NCBI RefSeq assembly: GCF_026625985.1
Contig: NZ_CP113116.1
Location: 1,860,001-1,924,000 of the forward strand
Direction of reading: 5' to 3'
Source of the DNA: Mycobacterium sp. Aquia_213
Lineage (GTDB): Bacteria; Actinomycetota; Actinomycetes; Mycobacteriales; Mycobacteriaceae
Length of the DNA: 64,000 bases
The translations under genes were made by a program, and so were the position numbers. Under the pieces are notes generated by a model, which was not told the DNA's origin, did not search any database, and saw nothing but the letters and a program-made list of their open reading frames with translations. Positions within the stretch are counted from its first letter, which is position 1; each line of letters begins with the position of its first letter. Positions 30,901 through 37,996 of this stretch are shown piece by piece.

Positions 30901-32997
30901 GGTTACGTGCAGGTCCGGGTGGAGGCCGCGGGCCTCAACTTCCGGGATGTGCTCAATGTCCTTGGCCTCTACCCGGGCGACCCGGGCCCGATCGGCGGCG
31001 ACTTCGCCGGAACCGTCACCCAATTGGGTAGTGGCGTCACCGGACTCGAGATCGGCCAGCGCGTCTACGGCTTTATGCAGGGCGCGTTCGCCAGCCGGTT
31101 CAATGTGCCGGCCCAGTTGCTGGCGCCGATTCCCGCTGGCGTGAGCGCGGTAGCCGCGGCGACCATTCCCGCTGCGGCGTTGACGGTTCGGCTCGCGTTC
31201 GACTGGGCGCAGGTGCAGCCCGGTGATCGCGTGCTCATTCACGCCGCCAGTGGTGGTGTCGGTCTGGCCGCGATCCAGATGGCACAGCAGTGCGGTGCCA
31301 CGGTCTTCGCCACGGCCAGCACCTACAAACGCGCGACGCTGCGCAAGTTGGGTGTGAAGTATGTGTACGACTCGCGCACCACGGATTTCGCCGACCAGAT
31401 CCTGGCCGACACCGACGGCGCAGGCGTCGACGTGGTGCTCAACAGCCTGACGAATGAAGGGTTCCTCGAAGCGACCGTGCGGGCCACCGCCCAGAACGGC
31501 CGGTTCGCCGAGATCGCCAAACGCGACATCTGGACGCCGGAACAGATGGCGGAGGTCCGCCCTGACATCGCCTACGAGATCGTGGCGCTGGACACGGTGA
31601 CCTTCCAGGAGCCCGAGCGTATTCGTGGCTTGCTGACCGAGGTGTCGGAGGGACTGGGCAAGGGTGAGTGGGTGCCACTGCCCGCCGAGATCTACCCGCT
31701 CACCGAGGCGAGGGCCGCGTTCCGCCGCATGCAGCAGGCGCGGCACATCGGAAAAATCGTGGTGCAGATACCGAATCCGCTGCAGCCGAGGGCGGACCGG
31801 AGCTACCTGATCACCGGCGGGCTCGGCGCGATCGGCCTGCACACGGCGTCGTATCTGGCCCAACTCGGTGCCGGTGACATCGTGTTGACCAGCCGGCGCA
31901 CACCCGATGCGGCCACGCAGCACGCAATCGAGGAGATCGCCGAGCGCTATAAATGCCGCATCCACGTCTTCGCGGCCGACGTCGGCCACGAGTCCGAGGT
32001 CGAGAAGCTGCTGGAGCGAATCCGCGCGGAACTGCCGCCGCTCGCGGGTGTGGCCCATCTGGCCGGCGTCCTCGACGATGCGCTGTTGTCCGGGCAGAGC
32101 ATGGAGAGATTCCGAACGACACTGGCGCCCAAGGCGTTCGGTGCTTGCCACTTGGACAAGCTGACGAAGGACGACGAGCTGGACTTCTTCATCGTGTCGT
32201 CCTCGGTATCCAGCTTGTTCGGTTCACCAGGTCAGGCCAACTACGCGACCGCCAATGCGTTGCTCGACGGCCTGGTTGCGCAAAGAAGGGCGCAAGGTCT
32301 GCCCGCCACCGGTGTCAACTTCGGTCCCTGGGCCCAGGGCGGCATGGCCTCCTCGGAAGCCGCGACAGCCAATATCACTGCGCAGGGCCTGATTCCGTTG
32401 GAGCCGTCGGCGGCGCTCGGTGCTCTCGCCGAACTCGTCGCCAATGGGACCGGACAGGCCACCGTGCTCAAGGCCAACTGGCAGCGTGCCGCGAAGGTGC
32501 TGGGCAGTTCGCGTCCCCCGATCCTCGACCTCGTGTTGCCCAGTGCCGTCGGGGAGGTGACCGGCGACAGTGAGTTGCTCAAGCAGCTGATGGAGGTTCC
32601 GGTGCCGCAGCGCGCCGGATTCGTGACCGAGTTCCTGCAGCGCGAGGTGCAGAACTTCCTTCGGCTCGCCCAGCCGCCGGCCGCGACCAGTCGGTTCCTG
32701 GACCTCGGCACGGATTCGCTGATGGCGATCGAACTGCGCAACCGATTGCACAGTCAGTTCGGCGGCAAGTTCACGATCAACGCCACCGCGGTATTCGACT
32801 ATCCGACCATCGGGGGGCTGGCCGAGTATCTGGTGGCTCAGCTGCCCGACGCGGACTCACCGGAGCCGCCGTCGACGACGACGTCACCGGAATCGCCGTC
32901 GGGGGAGGCGGAATCGGTTGCGGCGCCGCAGGAGACGTCGGAACCGGTTGCCGCGCCCGAGGCGTCGGTACCGGTTACCGCGTCAGGGGCGAGCTGA
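21901..32997 (+). CDS. pks: Bimodular type I polyketide synthase of the trehalose polyphleate locus
   Basis: A 3,698-residue PKS with two modules. Module 1: KS (Cys184, His319, His359), AT (Ser642 in GHSVGQ; HAFH at 740-743), KR (GGLGSIG near 1193; Ser/Tyr in STSSIASVWGG...TAYSAAN), ACP (Ser1502 in DLGMDSL). Module 2: KS (Cys1738), AT (Ser2201; HAFH near 2299), DH (HxxxGxxxxP at 2499-2508, Asp2666), ER (near 3117), KR (near 3306), ACP (Ser3606 in DLGTDSL). HAFH predicts malonyl-CoA in both modules. There is no loading ACP and no thioesterase; the tail is rich in Pro, Glu and Ala. This fits a synthase adding four carbons per cycle, as phleic acids need. Start 21901 has GGGAGGG upstream. Confidence 0.9.
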   Translation: MASVEDLGEPASGFAIVGYAARFPGAADADEFWDVLRQGRDAISEVPQDRWDVDEFFDPEPGAPGKVVTRRAGFVDDVTGFDAPFFGMSTREVRLMDPQHRILLETAWRAVEHSGTAPTALANSNTGVFVGLATHDYLGMASDELTYPEIEAYMAIGTSNAAAAGRISYRLGLQGPAVAVDTACSSSLVAIHQACQALRLGECDLALAGGANVLLTPATMITFSSAHMLAPDGRCKTFDAAADGYVRGEGCGVIVIKRLEDAIRDGDRIRAVIRGSAINQDGASGGLTVPNGVAQQRVIAEALKRSDLEPHDVGYLEAHGTGTSLGDPIEAQAAGAAFGAGREPGQPLLMGSVKTNIGHLEAAAGIAGVIKVILSLEHELLPQHLHFENPSPHIPWDRLAVQVVKEATAWERNGRPRIAGISSFGFAGTNAHVILEEAPEQAARPVAAPIPVGQPGDRRFSILPLSARTPAALVRLADEYRDWLSAHPEATLADLCLTAGTARAHLEHRAALVINSRESAMELLGALADDRPAPGLLRGESHDTPKTAWLFTGQGSQYPGMARELFDTEPVFADTVKRCAAAVADVLEKPLIDLIFETDSPDSEATLRQTSYAQPALFAIEMGLARLWQSWGFEPDVVLGHSVGQYSAACVAGVVSLEDGALLMAERGRLFGNLPSGGRMVAVFTAAERVENLSNEFPSLSVAAYNGANTVLSGPAGDLETAVAPLVADGVRCDWLDTSHAFHSALLDPILDEFESYADRFNFGTPQRILVDNRTGAALGRSVKLDGAYWRRHARQPVQFAKSARTLAELNCKVLLEIGPRPVLTAAALSAWPDPATAPRAITSLRRNTADHRQITEAVAEAYVLGHLPEFDAFRQAHARKLDLPTYPFERRQYWFRDNQEPAGQQPQLSARTQAVRLLEDGRIEELAALLDGASDHRTLSVLTKLAAQHNHERTSQSIADDRYEIRWETVTARLAGAQAGEGSSWLLIGDESPALQPLVDELTARGQQYRFLGLPTSDSDEEQLADALRAAAVEDSMLRIVHVAAVDAETAPSMQSMLRMQHRILGGTRRLFAAATAAELRRPVWVVTRGAQRVTDSDTVAPDQGCLWGFGRAASLELPHLWGGLADLAQGTADEWSRFIDRITAPHDSAPREDQVALRDQAVYVPRLVRRDGQPTGKSPELRSEATYLVTGGLGSIGLEMAGYLAAHGAKHLVLTSRRAPSEAAQQRIDAFGEQYGCEFRVVTADVADAHDVARLLADVRAELPPLAGIVHAAGEIGTTPLSNLDFESQQAEVDRVFAGKVWGAWHLSEAAADLKLDFFISTSSIASVWGGFGQTAYSAANAFLDALAWRLRAQGICGTSVNFGPWSAGMADAESRARLEQRGVRTLSPADALAGLADVVAGPSAQGVVARIDWARFLPLYQQAGRRAFLAELESEVPDAVPAVLPSGKTQLVERLAGAPVQQRKRLLTDYLRDAVAEVTRVDAAEIREDAGFFDLGMDSLMAVELRRHIEQGVGKEIPATLAMDHPRLSDVADYLLGEVLGLSGQASAKPASQPASAVTTRTDEPIAIVAVSCRFPGAPDPEAFWELLSGGVDAIREVPEDRFDIDEFYDPDPETPGKTYTRFGGFLDEIDGFDPEFFGISPREAVWIEPQQRLMLETVWEGLERAGLSPAALRGSRTGIFAGVAANEYAHLLSAEPIDKIEPYFITGNALNAISGRVAFALGLEGPAVAIDTACSSALVAVHQACQALHSDDCDLAVAGGVNVLLSPVTVIAASRARMLSPVGKCKTFDASADGYVRSEGCGILVLKRLSDAERDGDRVLAVIPGSAVNQDGASSGLTVPNGGAQQRLIRAALTRAGLAGGDVDYLEAHGTGTPLGDPIEVQAAAAAYGGSRDADRPLLMGSVKTNIGHTESASGAAGLIKVVLSLQHELLPQSLHFDTPSPHIPWDSLPVRVVGESTPWQANGRPRRAGVSSFGFTGTNAHVLIEEAPARAGSPTQGPSDSADEAEVTDARERSVNVLALSARSPEALVALAQRYQAWLSAHPDVDLADVCLTAGMGRSHFEHRAALVVDSVEGAREGLAELAENRLRPGVVRGEHTHRPTTAWLFTGQGSQYPGMARELFETEPVFAETVTRCADAVKDMLPRPLLEVLFATDREGGETLRHTSFAQPALFAIEMGLARLWQSWGIEPDVVLGHSVGQYAAACVAGVFSIDDGARLMAERGRMFGSLPEGGRMVAVFTDAKHVEQIAGEFPRVSVGAYNGPNTVLSGPGDDLEQIVAKFSDEGIRCTWLETSHAFHSELLDPVLDEFESYAAQLEFAAPTLPLVCNRTGAVLTAQTPLDAGYWRRHSRQPVQFAESVRTVAALGCSVVMEIGPQPVLTAAAVQVWPEHLAAPRAIVSLRKGVGDRRQIADALATAYIGGHRPDFAALHRQAPRRLELPTYPFQRRRFWPKTSGIAVDGPAVSGILGSAKDLASGDSIYTSRLSIKSQPWLSDHVIYGTVVVPGATYAAMALAAVGTPARAKDVFFYEPIILPEKSSREVQLTLHPQEDGAGWKFQVHSRPYGERGAEWSLNAEGAVVAGVDEEPVSENDPVDEAIERLDRMRPQELFETFADLELAWGPTWSGSLKSLWLGEGEAIGDIVVGEELAEQLGTEPMHPVLMDLCTGVAFPAFPALLAAEQGVNDLFLPLRYGQVTLREKMPRRFYCRAKWHTSALDSETQVFDLDYIDRDGRHLGGIREFTVKRAPREALLRGLGGDATRLLYTLGWHEVPPPAPNDDAAVANGTWLIAGFDELAADVPGCIPFDPNTDPELLGQLLAQAHERGLPFSGVVWRSAAPNRKESSAQGAARLETEIANLLSAVHTVQHGEVKLPGGLWIITERAVATESGEPVDPVQAALWGFGRTTINEEPALRCKLVDCDGSEEAVRALANLLVTPVDEPEIALRQGKLLASRLLPWARSGHLTVPRSSDYVLAPNERGAIDNLRLTEAEVPAPDEGYVQVRVEAAGLNFRDVLNVLGLYPGDPGPIGGDFAGTVTQLGSGVTGLEIGQRVYGFMQGAFASRFNVPAQLLAPIPAGVSAVAAATIPAAALTVRLAFDWAQVQPGDRVLIHAASGGVGLAAIQMAQQCGATVFATASTYKRATLRKLGVKYVYDSRTTDFADQILADTDGAGVDVVLNSLTNEGFLEATVRATAQNGRFAEIAKRDIWTPEQMAEVRPDIAYEIVALDTVTFQEPERIRGLLTEVSEGLGKGEWVPLPAEIYPLTEARAAFRRMQQARHIGKIVVQIPNPLQPRADRSYLITGGLGAIGLHTASYLAQLGAGDIVLTSRRTPDAATQHAIEEIAERYKCRIHVFAADVGHESEVEKLLERIRAELPPLAGVAHLAGVLDDALLSGQSMERFRTTLAPKAFGACHLDKLTKDDELDFFIVSSSVSSLFGSPGQANYATANALLDGLVAQRRAQGLPATGVNFGPWAQGGMASSEAATANITAQGLIPLEPSAALGALAELVANGTGQATVLKANWQRAAKVLGSSRPPILDLVLPSAVGEVTGDSELLKQLMEVPVPQRAGFVTEFLQREVQNFLRLAQPPAATSRFLDLGTDSLMAIELRNRLHSQFGGKFTINATAVFDYPTIGGLAEYLVAQLPDADSPEPPSTTTSPESPSGEAESVAAPQETSEPVAAPEASVPVTASGAS

Positions 32998-33061
32998 GCC
33001 CGGCAGGTCAGGCGCTGATGTCGAATCCGGCGACGACCCTGTCGGACAGCACAGCCATCGG

Positions 33062-34180
33062 CTAGAGCCGGGCCAAGTCGTAATCGCCGAGGTGGTCGAT
33101 CAGGTTGTGCACGTGATCGCCCGAGGTACCCAGGGTGTGCTCGATCGCGGTCAGCCGGGCGGCGTAGTGGCTCACCGGATATTCCGCGGTCACACCGATT
33201 CCGCCGTGCATCTGGATCGACTCCTGCGCGATGTGGCGGCCCGACCGGCCGATCTGCACCTTGGCCCGCGACGCGATCAGCGGGTCGAGGTTGCCGTCGG
33301 CGATCGACATCGCGGCGTACAGGCTCATACTGCGTGCCATTTCCAGCGACACATACATGTCGGCGGCTCGCTGGGTGAGCGTCTGGAACTTGTTGAGCGT
33401 GACGCCGAACTGCTTGCGGGTCTTGAGGTAATCGGTGGTCAGCCGCAGCGCTTCCTCCATCGCTCCGACCGCCTCGGCGCACAGCCCGGACTGGATACGA
33501 ACGATGGCACCGCTGATGGCGTCCGACGCGTCGACCGCTTCGCCCAACGGTTCGGCAGCCGCGCCGTCCAAGTCGACCTGTGCGCCGCGTTGTCCGTCGA
33601 AGGTCCGGTAGGGGTGACGGGTGACAGAGGTGTTTTCGGAGCCGGCATCGACGAGGAACAGGCCGGTGCCGCCGTCCGGCAACGCGGCGCTGACCACCAG
33701 CGCATCGGCGCAGTCCCCGGCGAGTACCGGGTTCTTGAGTCCGGTCAACTTCCATGAATCGCCTTGCCGCGCAGCCTGAGTCGTCACTGTCGTGGTCGGC
33801 TTACGGTGACCCGGTTCCAGGTGGGCGAAGGCCAGCAGTCGTTGGCCTGCCGCGACGTCGTCGAGCTGTTCTTTCTGCGCGTCAGTGCCCAGTTCGGCGA
33901 TCAGCGCGCCCGGTGCCAGCGCGGCGTGCAGGATCGGCTCGGGGGCCAACCTTCGCCCGGCCTCGGCGAGCACCACCATGATCTCGATCTGGCCGGCCTC
34001 GTCCGGGTCGAAGCCCAGGCCGAGAATTCCGGTGTCGGCGAGCTGGCTCCAGACCTCGCGGCTCCAGCCGAGATCGGAGCCGATGACCTTGTTGCGGCTC
34101 TCCGGGTCATAGCTGCGGGACAGCAGATCGCGGGTCGTGTCGCGCAACAGGCCCTGCTCGTCGGTCAACTGAAAGTCCAT
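33062..34180 (-). CDS. Acyl-CoA dehydrogenase, second of a pair
   Basis: A 372-residue FAD-dependent acyl-CoA dehydrogenase: N-terminal helical domain (FQLTDEQGLLRDTTRDLLSR), middle beta domain, and C-terminal block (RKQFGVTLNKFQTLTQRAADMYV, ESIQMHGGIGVTAEYPVSHYAAR). It is seven bases from the upstream acyl-CoA dehydrogenase gene. Paired FadE genes in mycobacteria often encode alpha2-beta2 enzymes in which only one subunit carries the catalytic Glu; I cannot assign which one here. Convergent with pks across 64 bases. A role in desaturating or processing phleic chains is possible but is only inferred from position. Confidence 0.87.
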   Translation of the reverse strand: MDFQLTDEQGLLRDTTRDLLSRSYDPESRNKVIGSDLGWSREVWSQLADTGILGLGFDPDEAGQIEIMVVLAEAGRRLAPEPILHAALAPGALIAELGTDAQKEQLDDVAAGQRLLAFAHLEPGHRKPTTTVTTQAARQGDSWKLTGLKNPVLAGDCADALVVSAALPDGGTGLFLVDAGSENTSVTRHPYRTFDGQRGAQVDLDGAAAEPLGEAVDASDAISGAIVRIQSGLCAEAVGAMEEALRLTTDYLKTRKQFGVTLNKFQTLTQRAADMYVSLEMARSMSLYAAMSIADGNLDPLIASRAKVQIGRSGRHIAQESIQMHGGIGVTAEYPVSHYAARLTAIEHTLGTSGDHVHNLIDHLGDYDLARL

Positions 34181-34187
34181 GGCTGCC

Positions 34188-35348
34188 TCACAATCCCAGA
34201 ATGGTGGACGCGATGATGTTGCGCTGCACCTCGCTGCTACCGCCGTAGATCGACGTCTTGCGGTAGTTCAGGTAACGCGGCGCACTGTGTTGTGCCCAGT
34301 CCGGAGACGCAATGCCTTCCCCGTCGGTGGGCAGCGCGTCGGGGCCGGCCACCTCGACAAGTAGCTCGGTGGCTATCTGCTGCAACTGACTGCCGCGCAG
34401 CTTGAGCACCGACGACGCGGGGTTGGCCTCCCCGTCCGCGGAATCCGTCACCACCCGCGACTGGGTGAGTTCCAGTGCCAGCAGCTCGTTTTCGGCTTCG
34501 GCCAGCCGGGCCGCGAACAGGGGATCGTTGAGCATCCCGGCTTCGGCCGCGAACTTCTTCACCTCGGCGAGGCGGACTTTGGTCCGTCCCACGCCGGCGA
34601 TACCGGTGCGTTCGTTGCCCAGCAGGAACTTCGCGTACGTCCAGCCCTGATTCTCTTCTCCGACAAGCTGATTGGCGGGCACCCGGACGTCGGAGAAGAA
34701 CAGCTCGTTGACCTCGTGGCCGCCGTCGATCGTCTTGATGGGCCGCACGGTGATGCCCGGCGTTTTCATGTCGAACAGCAGGAACGAGATGCCGGCCTGG
34801 CGCTTGGGCGCCTGCGGGTCGGTGCGGACCAGGCAGAAGATCCAGTCGGCGTACTGGCCGAGCGTGGTCCACGTCTTCTGGCCGTTGACGACGTAGCTGT
34901 CGCCGTCGCGCACCGCCGTGGTGCGCAGCGACGCCAGGTCGGAGCCGGCCTCGGGCTCGGAAAAGCCCTGGCACCACCAGATGTCCAGGCTGGCCGTCGG
35001 CGGCAGGAAGCGCTCCTTGATCTCCTGAGAACCGAATTCGGCGATCACCGGGCCCACCATCTTGGTGTTGAAGTTCAGCGGCTCCGGCACGCACGCCAGT
35101 TGCATCTCGTCGGCCCAGATCTGGTGCTGGGTGGGCGTCCAGTCCTTGCCACCCCACTCGACCGGCCAGCTCGGTACCGCCAGCCCGTGCTCGTGCAGGA
35201 TCTTGTGGCTGGTGACTACGTCGTCGTGGACCACTTCCGCCGAACCCTGGCGCACCCGTTCGCGCATCTCTTCGGGAATCTTGGTGGTGTAGATGGTGCG
35301 GAGCTCGTCGCGGAATGCGGCTTCCTCCGGCGTCAGCGCCAGTTGCAT
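34188..35348 (-). CDS. Acyl-CoA dehydrogenase, first of a pair
   Basis: A 386-residue acyl-CoA dehydrogenase. Diagnostic blocks are WWCQGFSEPEAGSDLASLRT, the FAD-contact region (GQKTWTTLGQYADWIFCLVRT) and the C-terminal GGSSEVQRNIIASTILGL. Start ATG 35348 is chosen from the AAGGAG ribosome-binding site just upstream and the usual N-terminus MQLALTPEEAAFRDELR; the open frame extends further upstream. It is the first gene of the pair and is divergent from comEA. Probably heteromeric with its neighbour. Substrate unknown. Confidence 0.88.
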   Translation of the reverse strand: MQLALTPEEAAFRDELRTIYTTKIPEEMRERVRQGSAEVVHDDVVTSHKILHEHGLAVPSWPVEWGGKDWTPTQHQIWADEMQLACVPEPLNFNTKMVGPVIAEFGSQEIKERFLPPTASLDIWWCQGFSEPEAGSDLASLRTTAVRDGDSYVVNGQKTWTTLGQYADWIFCLVRTDPQAPKRQAGISFLLFDMKTPGITVRPIKTIDGGHEVNELFFSDVRVPANQLVGEENQGWTYAKFLLGNERTGIAGVGRTKVRLAEVKKFAAEAGMLNDPLFAARLAEAENELLALELTQSRVVTDSADGEANPASSVLKLRGSQLQQIATELLVEVAGPDALPTDGEGIASPDWAQHSAPRYLNYRKTSIYGGSSEVQRNIIASTILGL

Positions 35349-35446
35349 GGAGACTCCTTTGCCTGGGTTGAGCGTGCCGACCGCTTTCCGACAGATGGGC
35401 GGTCCCGTCCGGTCGTGCGCTCCGAGTTCCATCTTGACCCATGCTC

Positions 35447-35515
35447 GGCTGTGCCTGTGCACAGCCTCCGGTTAATCCACAGCACGCGGCCCCGACGCCG
35501 TCGGTCGGGGCCGCG
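35447..35515. repeat. Two strong hairpins in the fadE/comEA gap
   Basis: Hairpin 1 (35447-35466) has perfect arms GGCTGTGC/GCACAGCC and a four-base loop. Hairpin 2 (35485-35515) has perfect 12-base arms CGCGGCCCCGAC/GTCGGGGCCGCG and a seven-base loop, ending 29 bases before the comEA start. There is no T-run, and both neighbours are transcribed away from the gap, so these are not simple terminators. They may form a structured comEA leader or mark the junction of accessory block 1. Nothing gene-like was seen in the rest of 35349-35544. Confidence 0.65.
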
Positions 35516-35544
35516 GTGGGGGTCGGCGCACCTACCGTCGGCGC

Positions 35545-36387
35545 ATGCGAACAGAACTTCCCGGCGAGCGACTGCACCGGCGCCTCGGCGCCGACCCGGA
35601 CGCGGACAATCCGGACCCGCAGCCGGAGCCGGACACCCCGGATGAGGATCAGAACTCGTTGCTGCCGCGCTGGCTTCCCGACGCGTCGGAGCGCGGGAGC
35701 TGGCGGGCCCGGCTGCGTGCCGATCCGGGCCGTGCCGGCGCGATCGCGTTGGCCGTGGTGGCCGCGCTGGCCGTGCTGGTCACGATCTTCACGCTGGTCC
35801 GCGACCATCCCGCACCGGTGATGTCCGCGAAACTGCCGCCCGTCGAGAAGGCGTCCACGGTAAACCCGAGATCCTCGACGAGTCCCGGCCCGGACCGGCC
35901 GGTGGTGGTCAGCGTGGTGGGTCTGGTGCACAAGCCCGGCCTGGTCACGTTGACGCCCGGCGCACGGATCGCCGATGCGTTGCAGGCCGCCGGGGGTGCG
36001 ATGGACGGCGCCGACACCATCGGCCTGAACATGGCCCGTCCGCTCGGTGATGGCGAGCAGATCGTGGTCGGGCTGGCGCCCGTGTCGGGGCGGCCGACCG
36101 CGCTGGGCAGCTCGGTGGCGGCCGGCTCGACGCCGGGAGCCAAGACGCCGGCACCGACGGGGTCGGTCAAGGGATCCGTCCGGCCGAAAGCGGGCGAGGT
36201 GCTCGACCTGAATACCGCGACCGTGGATCAGCTGGATGACCTGCCCGGGGTCGGGCCGGTCACCGCGGCCGCGATCGTCGGGTGGCGGCAGGCCAACGGC
36301 AAGTTCACCAGCGTCGACCAGCTCGCCGACGTCGATGGCATTGGGCCGTCGCGGCTGGACAAGCTGCGCGCCCTGGTCCGTGTCTGA
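35545..36387 (+). CDS. comEA: ComEA-like DNA-binding protein with SLBB and helix-hairpin-helix domains
   Basis: A 280-residue protein: charged N-terminus, one membrane helix (AGAIALAVVAALAVLVTIF, about residues 70-88), an SLBB domain (VVVSVVGLVHKPGLVTLTPGARIADAL), a Pro/Ser linker, and a C-terminal double helix-hairpin-helix (LNTATVDQLDDLPGVGPVTA, ADVDGIGPSRLDKLRALV). In competent bacteria ComEA binds incoming DNA at the cell surface; natural competence is not established for most mycobacteria. Its 3' end overlaps comEC by eight bases. Orthologue of Rv2415c; here it follows accessory block 1 instead of eis. Confidence 0.9.
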   Translation: MRTELPGERLHRRLGADPDADNPDPQPEPDTPDEDQNSLLPRWLPDASERGSWRARLRADPGRAGAIALAVVAALAVLVTIFTLVRDHPAPVMSAKLPPVEKASTVNPRSSTSPGPDRPVVVSVVGLVHKPGLVTLTPGARIADALQAAGGAMDGADTIGLNMARPLGDGEQIVVGLAPVSGRPTALGSSVAAGSTPGAKTPAPTGSVKGSVRPKAGEVLDLNTATVDQLDDLPGVGPVTAAAIVGWRQANGKFTSVDQLADVDGIGPSRLDKLRALVRV

Positions 36388-37996
36388 CACCGCCGAGGCG
36401 CCCCGAGGCGCCTCGGCGCTCGCCCGCCTCGATGTGCGGCTGGTCCCCGCCGGACTGACCGGCTGGATCGTCACCGCCGCCGGCATCGCGTGGCAGGTTG
36501 GCCGCGTGCTGGCCTGGTGCTGCGTCACGTTGGTCGCCGCGGCCGTGGTGCTGACCTGCTACTCGGTGCACCGGGCCGGCCGGCACCAGCGGTTGCGGAC
36601 CGTCGGTGCCGGATTGGTGGCGATCGGAGTGGTCGGCGCGGGATTCGGATTCGCGATCGCGCTGCGCGCCGACGCGGTGGCGCGCCACCCGATCACCGCG
36701 GCGTTCGGGACGGTTGCCCCGGTGACGGTGACGCCCAGCGAGAGTGCGCTGTCGCTGGGCTCGGGCCGGCTGATGTTTCGTGCCAATTTGCAGCGGCTGC
36801 GTGGCGACGAGATATCCGGCCGGGTCACGGTTTTCGCACGGGCGTCGGACTTCGACGTGATGGTGGGCCAACCGATGCGGTTTACCGCGCGGATCAACCG
36901 TCCCGCTCGCCACGACCTGACCGTCGCGGTGCTCAACGCGGCGGGCCGGCCCGTCACGGGCCGGGCGGGGGCGGTGCAACGTGCCGCGCACGTGGTGCGC
37001 GGCCGGTTCGCCGCCACCGCGCACGAAGTGCTGCCCGCCGCGCAGGGCGCGATGTTGCCGGCCCTGGTCCTCGGCGACACCTCGGCGCTCACCGCCGACA
37101 CCGGCCGCGAATTCCGTGCGGCCGGCATGACGCACCTGACGGCCGTATCGGGCGCCAACGTCACGATCGTGTGCGCGGCGGTGCTGTTCTCCGCCCGGCT
37201 GATCGGCCCGCGGGCGGCCGTGCTGCTCGCGGGGGTGGCATTGGTGGCGTTCGTGATCGTCGTCCAGCCGACGGCAAGCGTGTTGCGCGCGGCCGTGATG
37301 GGTGCCATCGCGCTGGCGGGGATGCTGACTTCACGCCGGCGACAAGCGATTCCGGCGCTGTCGGCCACGGTGCTGATATTGCTTGCCGTCGCTCCCCAGC
37401 TGGCCGTCGATGCGGGCTTCGCGTTGTCGGTGCTGGCGACGGGCGCGCTGGTGGTCGTCGCGCCGGTCTGGTCGCGGCGGCTGGCCGCCAAAGGCTGCCC
37501 CAAGCCGCTGGCGGATGGGCTCGCGGTCGCGTTGGCGGCGCAGGTGGTGACCGCGCCACTGGTTGCCGGCATCTCGGGTCGGTTCAGCCTGGTCGCCGTG
37601 GCCGCCAATCTGGCCGCGGCGCCCGTCATCGCGCCCATCACCGTGCTGGGCAGCGCGGCGGCCGTGTTGTGCGTGCCGTGGCCGCCGGGTGCACAGCTGC
37701 TGATGCGTTTCACCGGCCCGGAAGTGTGGTGGGTGTCGAAGGTGGCGCATGTCGCGGCCGGTGCGCCGGCCGCGACCGTGCCGGTACCGGATGGCCTGGC
37801 CGGTGTGCTGCTGGTCGGGTGTGCCACCGCGCTGCTGCTGGCGCTGGCGATGCTGCTGTGGCGGCGGGCCTGGTTTCGTGCGTCGACCCGGGTGGCCGGG
37901 TTGGTCGCGGTGGCGTGCGTGCTGGCCTGGTCGGCATCGGAGATGCTGGATCCCCGAGCGGATTGGTCGGCCCGTCGTGACACCATCGGGGGGTGA
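36380..37996 (+). CDS. comEC: ComEC/Rec2-type membrane protein
   Basis: A 538-residue polytopic membrane protein. The competence domain signature is clear: [37 protein letters not shown], followed by several helices. It lacks the C-terminal metallo-beta-lactamase domain of longer ComEC proteins, as is usual in mycobacteria. The GTG at 36380 overlaps the comEA stop and gives a length near Rv2414c; the frame is open upstream. The stop overlaps the holA start by four bases. Predicted role: DNA passage across the membrane. Activity unproven in this genus. Confidence 0.88.
   Translation: MSDTAEAPRGASALARLDVRLVPAGLTGWIVTAAGIAWQVGRVLAWCCVTLVAAAVVLTCYSVHRAGRHQRLRTVGAGLVAIGVVGAGFGFAIALRADAVARHPITAAFGTVAPVTVTPSESALSLGSGRLMFRANLQRLRGDEISGRVTVFARASDFDVMVGQPMRFTARINRPARHDLTVAVLNAAGRPVTGRAGAVQRAAHVVRGRFAATAHEVLPAAQGAMLPALVLGDTSALTADTGREFRAAGMTHLTAVSGANVTIVCAAVLFSARLIGPRAAVLLAGVALVAFVIVVQPTASVLRAAVMGAIALAGMLTSRRRQAIPALSATVLILLAVAPQLAVDAGFALSVLATGALVVVAPVWSRRLAAKGCPKPLADGLAVALAAQVVTAPLVAGISGRFSLVAVAANLAAAPVIAPITVLGSAAAVLCVPWPPGAQLLMRFTGPEVWWVSKVAHVAAGAPAATVPVPDGLAGVLLVGCATALLLALAMLLWRRAWFRASTRVAGLVAVACVLAWSASEMLDPRADWSARRDTIGG

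Noticed and set aside
21901..32997. Pks3/4-type synthase for DAT/PAT
   Set aside because: Gene order is similar, but the protein has two modules and HAFH malonyl-type AT motifs, not the methylmalonyl type (YASH) expected for methyl-branched acids.
32998..33061. Small ORF or terminator in the pks/fadE gap
   Set aside because: A 16-codon minus-strand frame exists but has no start context or conservation evidence, and no convincing stem-loop was seen.
9389..35348. Glycopeptidolipid locus
   Set aside because: No non-ribosomal peptide synthetase, rhamnosyl- or deoxytalosyltransferase or gap-type gene is present, although mmpS/mmpL, pks and fadE genes are.
9407..35544. eis acetyltransferase expected from M. 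tuberculosis synteny
   Set aside because: No GNAT-type protein is encoded anywhere between the degV and comEA orthologues.
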